Below are positions 23,340-32,680 of a stretch of DNA of 64,000 nucleotides, in pieces. Origin of the DNA: Siphonodentalium dalli (Eukaryota > Mollusca > Scaphopoda > Gadilida > Siphonodentaliidae); contig CP136066.1 of NCBI GenBank assembly GCA_032622095.1, positions 57,628,609 to 57,692,608 on the forward strand, in the 5' to 3' direction. Numbering within the stretch: position 1 is the first letter of the stretch; every line of letters begins with the position of its first letter. The position numbers and the translations under genes are program-made. The notes under the pieces were generated by a model that saw only the letters and a program-made list of their open reading frames with translations, was not told the DNA's origin and did not search any database.

Positions 23340-26300
23340 CTACATGCGTGAACGTTCCAAGTCGCTGTGTTTTCCGCTGTGGTCATCATGACCGGATCCC
23401 TTCTTGCTTCGGACCTCACGTTCCAAGTCGCTGTGTTTTCCGCTGTGGTCATCATGACCGGATCCCTTCTTGCTTCGGACCTCACGTTCCAAGTCGCTGT
23501 GTTTTCCGCTGTGGTCATCATGACCGGATCCCTTCTTGCTTCGGACCTCACGTTCCAAGTCGCTGTGTTTTCCGCTGTGGTCATCATGACCGGATCCCTT
23601 CTTGCTTCGGACCTCACGTTCCAAGTCGCTGTGTTTTCCGCTGTGGTCATCATGACCGGATCCCTTCTTGCTTCGAACCTCACGTTCCAAGTCGCTGTGT
23701 TTTCCGCTGTGGTCATCATGACCGGATCCCTTCTTGCTTCGGACCTCACGTTCCAAGTCGCTGTGTTTTCCGCTGTGGTCATCATGACCGGATCCCTTCT
23801 TGCTTCGGACCTCACGTTCCAAGTCGCTGTGTTTTCCGCTGTGGTCATCATGACCGGATCCCTTCTTGCTTCGGACCTCACGTTCCAAGTCGCTGTGTTT
23901 TCCGCTGTGGTCATCATGACCGGATCCCTTCTTGCTTCGGACCTCACGTTCCAAGTCGCTGTGTTTTCCGCTGTGGTCATCATGACCGGATCCCTTCTTG
24001 CTTCGAACCTCACGTTCCAAGTCGCTGTGTTTTCCGCTGTGGTCATCATGACCGGATCCCTTCTTGCTTCGGACCTCACGTTCCAAGTCGCTGTGTTTTC
24101 CGCTGTGGTCATCATGACCGGATCCCTTCTTGCTTCGGACCTCACGTTCCAAGTCGCTGTGTTTTCCGCTGTGGTCATCATGACCAGATCCCTTCTTGCT
24201 TCGGACCTCACGTTCCAAGTCGCTGTGTTTTCCGCTGTGGTCGTCATGACCGGACCCCTTCTTGCTTCGGACCGCACGTTCCAAGTCGCTGTGTTTTCCG
24301 CTGTGGTCATCATGACCGGATCCCTTCTTGCTTCGGACCTCACGTTCCAAGTCGCTGTGTTTTCCGCTGTGGTCATCATGACCGGATCCCTTCTTGCTTC
24401 GGACCTCACGTTCCAAGTCGCTGTGTTTTCCGCTGTGGTCATCATGACCGGATCCCTTCTTGCTTCGGACCTCACGTTCCAAGTCGCTGTGTTTTCCGCT
24501 GTGGTCATCATGACCGGATCCCTTCTTGCTTCGGACCTCACGTTCCAAGTCGCTGTGTTTTCCGCTGTGGTCATCATGACCGGATCCCTTCTTGCTTCGG
24601 ACCTCACGTTCCAAGTCGCTGTGTTTTCCGCTGTGGTCATCATGACCGGATCCCTTCTTGCTTCGGACCTCACGTTCCAAGTCGCTGTGTTTTCCGCTGT
24701 GGTCATCATGACCGGATCCCTTCTTGCTTCGGACCTCACGTTCCAAGTCGCTGTGTTTTCCGCTGTGGTCATCATGACCGGATCCCTTCTTGCTTCGGAC
24801 CTCACGTTCCAAGTCGCTGTGTTTTCCGCTGTGGTCATCATGACCGGATCCCTTCTTGCTTCGGACCTCACGTTCCAAGTCGCTGTGTTTTCCGCTGTGG
24901 TCATCATGACCGGATCCCTTCTTGCTTCGGACCTCACGTTCCAAGTAGCTGTGTTTTCCGCTGTGGTCATCATGACCGGATCCCTTCTTGCTTCGAACCT
25001 CACGTTCCAAGTTGCTGTGTTTTCCGCTGTGGTCATCATGACCGGATCCCTTCTTGCTTCGGACCTCACGTTCCAAGTCGCTGTGTTTTCCGCTGTGGTC
25101 ATCATGACCGGATCCCTTCTTGCTTCGGACCTCACGTTCCAAGTCGCTGTCTTTTCCGCTGTGGTCATCATGACCGGATCCCTTCTTGCTTCGGACCTCA
25201 CGTTCCAAGTCGCTGTGTTTTCCGCTGTGGTCATCATGACCGGATCCCTTCTTGCTTCGGACCTCACGTTCCAAGTCGCTGTGTTTTCCGCTGTGGTCAT
25301 CATGACCGGATCCCTTCTTGCTTCGGACCTCACGTTCCAAGTCGCTGTGTTTTCCGCTGTGGTCATCATGACCGGATCCCTTCTTGCTTCGGACCTCACG
25401 TTCCAAGTCGCTGTGTTTTCCGCTGTGGTCATCATGACCGGATCCCTTCTTGCTTCGGACCTCACGTTCCGAGTCGCTGTGTTTTCCGCTGTGGTCATCA
25501 TGACCAGATCCCTTCTTGCTTCGGACCTCACGTTCCAAGTCGCTGTGTTTTCCGCTGTGGTCATCATGACCGGACCCCTTCTTGCTTCGGACCGCACGTT
25601 CCAAGTCGCTGTGTTTTCCGCTGTGGTCATCATGACCGGATCCCTTCTTGCTTCGGACCTCACGTTCCAAGTCGCTGTGTTTTCCGCTGTGGTCATCATG
25701 ACCGGATCCCTTCTTGCTTCGGACCTCACGTTCCAAGTCGCTGTGTTTTCCGCTGTGGTCATCATGACCGGATCCCTTCTTGCTTCGGACCTCACGTTCC
25801 AAGTCGCTGTGTTTTCCGCTGTGGTCATCATGACCGGATCCCTTCTTGCTTCGGACCTCACGTTCCAAGTCGCTGTGTTTTCCGCTGTGGTCATCATGAC
25901 CGGATCCCTTCTTGCTTCGGACCTCACGTTCCAAGTCGCTGTGTTTTCCGCTGTGGTCATCATGACCGGATCCCTTCTTGCTTCGGACCTCACGTTCCAA
26001 GTCGCTGTGTTTTCCGCTGTGGTCATCATGACCGGATCCCTTCTTGCTTCGGACCTCACGTTCCAAGTCGCTGTGTTTTCCGCTGTGGTCATCATGACCG
26101 GATCCCTTCTTGCTTCGGACCTCACGTTCCAAGTCGCTGTGTTTTCCGCTGTGGTCATCATGACCGGATCCCTTCTTGCTTCGGACCTCACGTTCCAAGT
26201 CGCTGTGTTTTCCGCTGTGGTCATCATGACCGGATCCCTTCTTGCTTCGGACCTCACGTTCCAAGTCGCTGTGTTTTCCGCTGTGGTCATCATGACCGGA

Positions 26301-27448
26301 TCCCTTCTTGCTTCGGACCTCACGTTCCAAGTCGCTGTGTTTTCCGCTGTGGTCATCATGACCGGATCCCTTCTTGCTTCGGACCTCACGTTCCAAGTCG
26401 CTGTGTTTTCCGCTGTGGTCATCATGACCGGATCCCTTCTTGCTTCGGACCTCACGTTCCAAGTCGCTGTGTTTTCCGCTGTGGTCATCATGACCGGATC
26501 CCTTCTTGCTTCGGACCTCACGTTCCAAGTCGCTGTGTTTTCCGCTGTGGTCATCATGACCGGATCCCTTCTTGCTTCGGACCTCACGTTCCAAGTCGTT
26601 GTGTTTTCCGCTGTGGTCATCATGACCGGATCCCTTCTTGCTTCGGACCTCACGTTCCAAGTCGCTGTGTTTTCCGCTGTGGTCATCATGACCGGATCCC
26701 TTCTTGCTTCGGACCTCACGTTCCAAGTCGCTGTGTTTTCCGCTGTGGTCATCATGACCAGATCCCTTCTTGCTTCGGACCTCACGTTCCAAGTCGCTGT
26801 GTTTTCCGCTGTGGTCATCATGACCGGACCCCTTCTTGCTTCGGACCGCACGTTCCAAGTCGCTGTGTTTTCCGCTGTGGTCATCATGACCGGATCCCTT
26901 CTTGCTTCGGACCTCACGTTCCAAGTCGCTGTGTTTTCCGCTGTGGTCGTCATGACCGGATCCCTTCTTGCTTCGGACCTCACGTTCCAAGTCGCTGTGT
27001 TTTCCGCTGTGGTCATCATGACCGGACCCCTTCTTGCTTCGGACCTCACGTTCCAAGTCGCTGTGTTTTCCGCTGTGGTCATCATGACCGGATCCCTTCT
27101 TGCTTCGGACCTCACGTTCCAAGTCGCTGTGTTTTCCGCTGTGGTCATCATGACCGGATCCCTTCTTGCTTCGGACCTCACGTTCCAAGTCGCTGTGTTT
27201 TCCGCTGTGGTCATCATGACCGGATCCCTTCTTGCTTCGGACCTCACGTTCCAAGTCGCTGTGTTTCCCGCTGTGGTCATCATGACCGGATCCCTTCTTG
27301 CTTCGGACATCACGTTCCAAGTCGCTGTGTTTTCCGCTGTGGTCATCATGACCGGATCCCTTCTTGCTTCTTACGTCACGTTCCAAGTCACTGTGTCCCC
27401 CATTCTTCTTGCTCAGGTCTCCTCTTAGAGGGTTTCCCGAAGCGCAAA
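23340..27448 (-). CDS. Secreted 22-residue-repeat protein, exon 2 (about 61 repeats, ends at stop)
   Basis: Main exon of a minus-strand gene. It begins at 27448 just after TTTTCTTTGCAG and ends at TAG 23340-23342. Joined to exon 1 (31330-31369, phase 1) it makes exactly 1382 codons. After the signal peptide the chain reads NPLRGDLSKKNGG and then about 61 copies of a 22-residue unit: SKKGSGHDDHSGKHSDLE followed by REVR. Each unit has five basic residues, five acidic ones and three His, so the chain is a hydrophilic polyampholyte with no Cys in the repeats. The tail is HSDLERSRM. Plus-strand frames over the same array are also open, but they lack a signal exon and matching splice phases, and their recurrent variants change residues. 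The function is unknown. A matrix, mucus, adhesive or metal-binding protein would fit, and KK in every unit leaves a peptide precursor possible. Confidence 0.8.
23353..27400. repeat. 66-bp tandem array, about 61 copies, with higher-order structure
   Basis: The unit is 66 bp = 22 codons (plus strand begins CGTTCCAAGTCGCTGTG; each unit has CCGGATCC). Most copies are identical. Marker variants recur: an AGATCC unit followed by a GGACCC/GGACCGCACG unit occurs from 24181, 25501 and 26755, that is 20 and 19 units apart. A GAACCT variant occurs at 23671, 24001 and 24991. The array thus seems to have grown by duplication of blocks of about 1.3 kb. Confidence 0.95.
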
Positions 27449-28984
27449 CTGCAAAGAAAATTATCAGTGTAGTGTTTCTTGTTTTGCTTCTTAAAGCAAC
27501 ATAATTTGACTGTCGACCGCCGAATTAATTTTTTTAGTTCGTCGTCTGTTCGTTCATGTGTGTCTTTCTAAGATTGTCACTTGTTATTGTACCATATATA
27601 CTGTTTTCATATTTCCATCAACGCCGGGGTCAGTTACAAGTAAAAGGTAACGTGTACTAGCGCGGCACCAGAGCTATTGTTCTTCTATCGTTTCTATACG
27701 CAGTGTAGGGATTGTGCGTATTATGTGTCCTTGGTAACTGTGAAATACGTAGACACGTAGATGTGTGCACATATATTACAAGCTTCATCCACATGACGTG
27801 TCACGTGGATTAGGCTATACAGGTCCAAACAAATTTTGACGACGAAACATTTAAAGCGCTTTTGTCCGGGAGTTGATAGTGTTCCCCTGCAGGCCCTCGG
27901 GATTTAATTTCATCCCACTCATTTTGTTTCGTATTATGTCCTTCAATTTTTAAGCAATGTCAACTCAAAAAAAGTGGCAAAGAAAAAGATGGCGTCGACC
28001 ATGGCCGCCGTTTTCAGATAGGCACTCAGTCAGTTTGATGCAAATTGTTTAGCTAAGTCATAATGCCACCTTTATAGGGCGAAAGAGGAACTCCCCATCC
28101 AATATGGCCACCCGAAGTGGATAATAGGACGTTTTTTCACTAATATCTTCTAGAGCAGTTTCTGCAGTTTGGAAATGGTTGAGAATTATTGTAACTTTAT
28201 TTTGTATTTTTTATGTTGACTGATCATTGGAGCAAAGATGTATGCAATTATTTGGGTACTAGCCCTTCCGATCCCTCAAAAAATCGATTTTACAGAACGC
28301 GATAAAAAATTTCACCAAAAAATTGCAATTAGGATTCTATAGTCATATTTTACAAAGGAATGAGCAGAAATGTGTAATGTAAGTGAGGCAATCCATTACC
28401 CATGAATATATATTCCAACTCATTGGAACCAAAAGTGTTACTTTGGCTCAAAATGGCCGCCAAAATATGGAACATGGTAGACATTGCCCCAACGTGCCCT
28501 GCAATCGCTTACAAGTTGGGGTTGGTGTATAAAATTGACTATTCTGCCTTTCATACATTGAATACTAACATGTCTGATGCACCTTGGTTAATTGTCACAA
28601 ATGTCAGCAGAACGTTGGATTTTTCTCTCACAAACGTGACATAATTAACGGCAAAAATTCACTTTTCAAGTTTGGACCATTTGTTCAAGTAAAATGTAAC
28701 TATCGTTGGTATGAAAGGTGCTTATTGTTTTGATATATCTTAAATGTGTCATACTACGGTGTTTGTAGACCAAATTAGTCAAGATGACTTCCAAAATGTC
28801 AACCAAATTTGGTAGAAAGTTTATTTTTATTTTTACATATATCCCGAACTTTATTATCTGCTGTTCCTAAAAGGTGGCAATTTGTGAGTCACTTGGTTAT
28901 TAGATATGTTAGTTAATCAACTGACAACTAAATGTTCTATTCTGGTTGTCATTTAAAAGTTGCAGTATGGATATAACAGAGTAG

Positions 28985-29700
28985 CTACATAGTCATATAT
29001 ATGTTGTTCTTGTATATATGGAGTGACCGTGTGTTGATGGGTGAGATGAACAAGTGTACCTTGGTGGTTGTACTGGAACAGATGGGTGTATATGTATACA
29101 TGTGTTGTCCCTATGATCATGGGTGGGGTGTATGTATAAATATGGAGTTGTTGTATGGCTACATCATATGTAATGTGTATATGTGTACATGGAATGACTG
29201 TACGGCCAATATTGAAGTCTATATGTATACATGGAGTATAATGGATGGTCATTGGGATAGCGTGTGGCTATATAGGGAGTGCCCTTGCGGTAATGGGTGT
29301 GGTGTATATTTATATATGTCGTGGGTGTATTATCATTGGTGGGTGTATAGGTATACAGGGAGTAGCTATATGTTCATGGATGGCGTGTATGAGTATATAG
29401 CGAGTTGCTTAATTGTGAGGTGTATATGCACGTATGGAAGATATGAGTGCTCATGTATATCTGGAAGGACTGTATGGCCATTGGTGATGCGTATATGTAT
29501 ACATGGAGTGACTGTGGTCATGGGTGGGGTGCATATGTATATATCGAGTGGCCAAATGACCATGGGTGTGGCGAATAGGTATACAGGGAGTGACTGTATG
29601 GTTAATGGTGAGGTGAATGTGTGTACAAGGATTGACTGCATGATCATGCGAATGTGGTAAATAGGTAAACAGGGAGTGACTATATGGTCATGTGCCAGGT
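28985..29700. repeat. Degenerate minisatellite, about 42-bp unit
   Basis: Variants of TATACATGGAGTGACTGTATGG-type units recur roughly every 42 bp; the best-kept part has units at about 29498, 29540, 29580, 29622 and 29665. Frames stay open on both strands because the unit has few stops, so the 219-aa plus-strand frame is not taken as a gene. Confidence 0.7.
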
Positions 29701-29714
29701 GTATGAGTAGACCA

Positions 29715-29750
29715 TATATGGAATTCATGAATATTCATGAATTCCATATA
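29715..29750. repeat. 36-bp perfect palindrome
   Basis: TATATGGAATTCATGAAT followed directly by its exact reverse complement. It lies at the edge of a larger inverted repeat whose other arm is at about 30080-30150. Confidence 0.9.
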
Positions 29751-30260
29751 GGGAATGCACCTCCAGAACTTTGACCTGCGGCACTTAAAACGCGGAACGG
29801 TGTCTGCATGGATGCATCCACTATGGCCGCGACGTAGTAGACCATGCCTGCATGTGAGGATAATTTAGAGCTGGCAGCGATAATGAACTTGCTATGTGGT
29901 ATTACATATGTTTCATGTTTAATAATAATAAAAAAGAAACAAGAGAGCGAAGTTCCCATTTAAGACAACACAATATACGTTTTCCAAACAATCGCGCATT
30001 ATTCCGTTTCTGAATCGGGAAATTAAGAAATAAGCGAGATCACTTAGTCGCTACCAAATATGGTATCCATCCAACCCATTTCGCGGTTTAAGTGCTACAG
30101 GTCAAAGTTCTGGATTAGCATTCCATATATGGAGTTTCGAATATTCATGAATGTGCGGAACGGGCTGGATAGATCTAATATGGTAGCGACCCAGTTGTCT
30201 CGCTTATACATATAGCGTAATGGCTGCTCTCGTCCGAAGATTGTGTTCCAAGTGGGGATA
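29715..30260. mobile_element. Palindrome-containing dispersed element
   Basis: The left arm (about 29715-29800) and right arm (about 30080-30155) are inverted copies sharing AGGTCAAAGTTCTGGA and CATATATGGA...GAATATTCATGAA. A diverged relative lies at 3800-4115. Likely a non-autonomous fold-back or MITE-type element; exact termini are not clear. Confidence 0.5.
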
Positions 30261-30468
30261 TTTTATAACTAGAACAGACTTCAATGCATCTTTCTGGAAC
30301 ATATAATGTTTGTGGAAAGGTATTTCATGTATTTATCCACCTATTTCGATGCCGGGAAAAAACAAAAGACATGTGCCTCCAAGGGACGGTCACCAAATGT
30401 GTTTATCTGGCCAGGTTTGTCAGTAACTGTTGCTATCATGGACATCTTGTCCGTGTCGGTAGTTCCAC

Positions 30469-30546
30469 GGGTCCCTGGCACAATAGACCCCCACCTCCCA
30501 AAGACATATGTCTTTGGGTGGTGGGAGTCTATTGTGCCAGGGACCT
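30469..30546. repeat. Long hairpin, about 38-bp arms
   Basis: GGTCCCTGGCACAATAGAC pairs with GTCTATTGTGCCAGGGACC. The centre is AAAGACATATGTCTTT. The arms match except for a few bases in the CCACC/GGTGG part. Confidence 0.8.
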
Positions 30547-30879
30547 GTGGATGTGCGTGCCGATAATACATGCGTCTTACTAAAAGACATTAGGCCGGAT
30601 TTAGCGGCTAATTGTGTGATAAATGCATTTAGGTCACACTTGCCAGAATCAAGATTAGAATTAGTCGTGGATTGTACCCTTTGGAAAACTGCTGTGGTAT
30701 ATATGTCATTGGCCGAATATTCACGCTTGGAGTTTGTGCAGGAGTTTTACAGGGTTCTCGGCTTTGGAATGAAAGTTAATTCGCAGTATACCAATGATCA
30801 ACCGCATCGTTATAGGGTGTGGAAAATTACGCCCGTGGTAATTACAACAAATGCCATAACTATGTTGAACGTTGGCGGT

Positions 30880-31200
30880 CGGAATCCAAATTCGAACTTG
30901 ACCTGTATTTTGGGCTAATATACACACGTATACCAAATGTCATTCGATTCAGTTCAGAGTTAATAATGTTATCATCCGAAAACGAAAATTGAGGGCCACG
31001 AGTCTGGTTAAAATTGGCGGGCGAAACCCGAATTCGAAATTGACCTGTATTTTGTGCTAGTAAACTCACATACTAAATTTGATTCTATTCAGTTGCAGGA
31101 AACTATCTAAACTTATTATCCGGAAACAAATAGTGAACGGACGTACGAACAGACGTCTCGACGGACGGACCAATAACATAATACGTCCCGTTTAAAAAAA
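30880..31200. repeat. Two-unit direct repeat with a short terminal hairpin
   Basis: Two diverged units of about 120 bp share TTGGCGG(T/G)CG, AATTCGAA(C/A)TTGACC and TGTATTTTG(G/T)GCTA. They are followed by GACGGACGGACC and CCCGTTTAAAAAAAAACGGG (about 31187-31206). This looks like the 3' portion of a dispersed element. Confidence 0.45.
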
Positions 31201-31329
31201 AACGGGCATATATATAAAACTTCACTTAGTTTAAGCATTGCCCAGCAAATTATTTTCACGTTATTAAATTATTTTGTGTCCAAGCTGCTATAATGTATAT
31301 ATAATTATGATATTGCTAGTATAACTCAC

Positions 31330-31369
31330 CTGCTAAGGCTATGAGCACGGCAATCAAGTAGATCCTCAT
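31330..31369 (-). CDS. Secreted 22-residue-repeat protein, exon 1 (signal peptide)
   Basis: Forty nucleotides on the minus strand from ATG (31369-31367): MRIYLIAVLIALA plus one base, then the donor GTGAGT. Joined to exon 2 the protein starts MRIYLIAVLIALAVCASG, a compact signal peptide: one Arg, a hydrophobic core of about 12 residues, and small residues at a likely cleavage point after VCA or SG. The ATG has A at -3 (AAAGATG) and is the first ATG after the presumed start of transcription, about 20-25 nt from it. Phase 1 here matches exon 2 exactly. A short signal exon followed by one huge repeat exon is a common layout for secreted repetitive proteins. Confidence 0.8.
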
Positions 31370-31417
31370 CTTTCTTGGTGAACAGTGTTTGTTGTTTGCT
31401 CCCTCAGCGTGTAGTAA

Positions 31418-31425
31418 TATTTATA
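31418..31425 (-). promoter_or_regulatory. TATA box of the repeat-protein gene
   Basis: TATAAATA on the minus strand, 49 nt upstream of the ATG. Transcription would start about 25-30 nt downstream (about 31390-31395), giving a very short 5' leader. This is typical of highly expressed secreted-protein genes. Confidence 0.65.
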
Positions 31426-31429
31426 CAGG

Positions 31430-32217
31430 CAAATATACGGAAATAGCAAAGGGAATAACCACGGTTAATGCGCATCGCACCTGGCGGAAGGACGAACCCG
31501 ACTGACACAGGAAACGAACGTGTTGTAATTATGAAAATTAATAACCATCTGTAATTTGTGAAAGCATGCATGCAAATTAAGATTTCTGTGTTGTGTGAAA
31601 ATTCACTTCACGAGATTTCAAATTCGACGATGAACTGAATCGGTAAAGACCGTGGCCAGATAGACACATGTAATCTAATGTGGATCAACGGACCAAAACG
31701 AAAACAGGAAGTATTATGTCCGAGTCCGAGGCGAGGAATGCTTTTGTCAAAGTTTGCAGACACTTTCTTACACCGATTTTCTGCAAACAAACACATTTAG
31801 ACACCACTTCGAAACATGTTAAGGTAAGTGAATATTTCGTCACTAATATTATCAGTTATAGAAGCAGTTGGAATCACTCTATTACTCTATCGGCCGTTCC
31901 ACGCAATTTCAAATTCTGTTCCGCAGATTGTCATTCTATTCCACATTCAATCCCATCCCGCAGATTGCCATGTCCAAAAACATGCCTTTCAATCATCGCC
32001 GCGAGACGATTTCTTCCACAAAATAACCCAGAAAATGTAAGTTTTCACAACCATCATGATGTTATGTATACCGACAACGAATATGCTAACGGGATCAGAG
32101 CGTGGCCGTCGCATTACTTAAACTTTATCACTGATTTGAGCTTGTACATTTGGTGATCGACCACAAGTGTGTGATCCAATTGTTGCTGGCTGAAATGTGA
32201 GTTTACAAGTTGTATTG
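31430..32217. other. Upstream flank of the repeat-protein gene
   Basis: No second gene can be supported. A plus-strand frame at 31680-32156 contains a donor-like AAGGTAAGTG near 31820 but has no recognisable domain. Confidence 0.4.
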
Positions 32218-32680
32218 TTAAAGGCCCACTTAATTTTCGAACCCCCAGATTACATTATATAAATATATGCCATATTATATACCATTTGAAAGAGGAAGCT
32301 CCAAAACATAGTAGTATCAACTTATCTGGTGTAATAAACTGTGGACATATTGTTTTTGTTGAGTTGTCAATGCGTTTTTTCATCTAGATTGCAGTAAAAA
32401 GCAGTATTATTTTCAATACAGGAGGAATAACTCTATATATTAAAGAGAGTTCTTCCTCTTCCATTGAACAAGTTTGAATTTTGTTGCATTCTGGGATCCA
32501 AAGGGGGGAAGTCATTCTATGATTTCAGCAGTTTTCTATTTCTCTGTGGGCATCTTCATGATAGTGATGAATTATAGTATTTTAATCATATTTTATGGCA
32601 TTGATTGTTATTATAACCTTATATCAAGTCAATATAAACACAATAATCGGCGACTCGAAAATTAAGTGGGCCTTCAAATT
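32218..32680. mobile_element. About 480-bp MITE, copy B
   Basis: TTAAAGGCCCACTTAATTTT at the left and AAAATTAAGTGGGCCTTCAA at the right form the TIR. The interior is co-linear with 22373-22780 and inverted relative to 17228-17711. The central hairpin (GGAGGAATAACTCTATA...AGTTCTTCCTC) is more decayed than in copy A. Confidence 0.75.

Larger units (their letters stand above)
27449..31329 (-). other. Intron of the repeat-protein gene (3881 nt)
   Basis: Bounded on the minus strand by GTGAGT (donor, 31329 downward) and TTTCTTTGCAG (acceptor, ending 27449). It contains a non-coding stretch (27460-28960), the 42-bp minisatellite (28985-29700), the palindromic element (29715-30260), a hairpin (30469-30546) and a two-unit repeat (30880-31200). 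The open frames on either strand inside it have no domain or splice support. Confidence 0.7.

Noticed and set aside
23315-27349. Second minus-strand repeat frame (MMTTAENTATW type)
   Set aside because: Its phase does not match the signal-peptide exon, and the common variants are nonsynonymous in it.
23353-27400. CRISPR-like array
   Set aside because: The 66-bp units are contiguous without unique spacers, and the setting is eukaryotic.
23367-27428. Plus-strand 1353-aa hydrophobic repeat frame (FSAVVIMTGSLLAS type)
   Set aside because: Antisense shadow of the supported minus-strand gene; it begins and ends with the array.
23297-27472. Plus-strand 1391-aa Cys/Arg/His-rich repeat frame over the 66-bp array
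   Set aside because: It has no signal exon or matching splice phases, and recurrent unit variants change residues in this frame. It is open because the 66-bp unit lacks stops in several frames.
29001-29660. 219-aa plus-strand frame
   Set aside because: Lies wholly in a 42-bp minisatellite with overlapping open frames on the other strand, and has no signal or domain.
30508-30918. 136-aa plus-strand frame
   Set aside because: Its start lies in the hairpin at 30469 and its end in the two-unit repeat. No recognisable domain.
31680-32156. 158-aa plus-strand frame upstream of the repeat-protein gene
   Set aside because: No domain or signal peptide. A donor-like site inside it has no partner that I can support.
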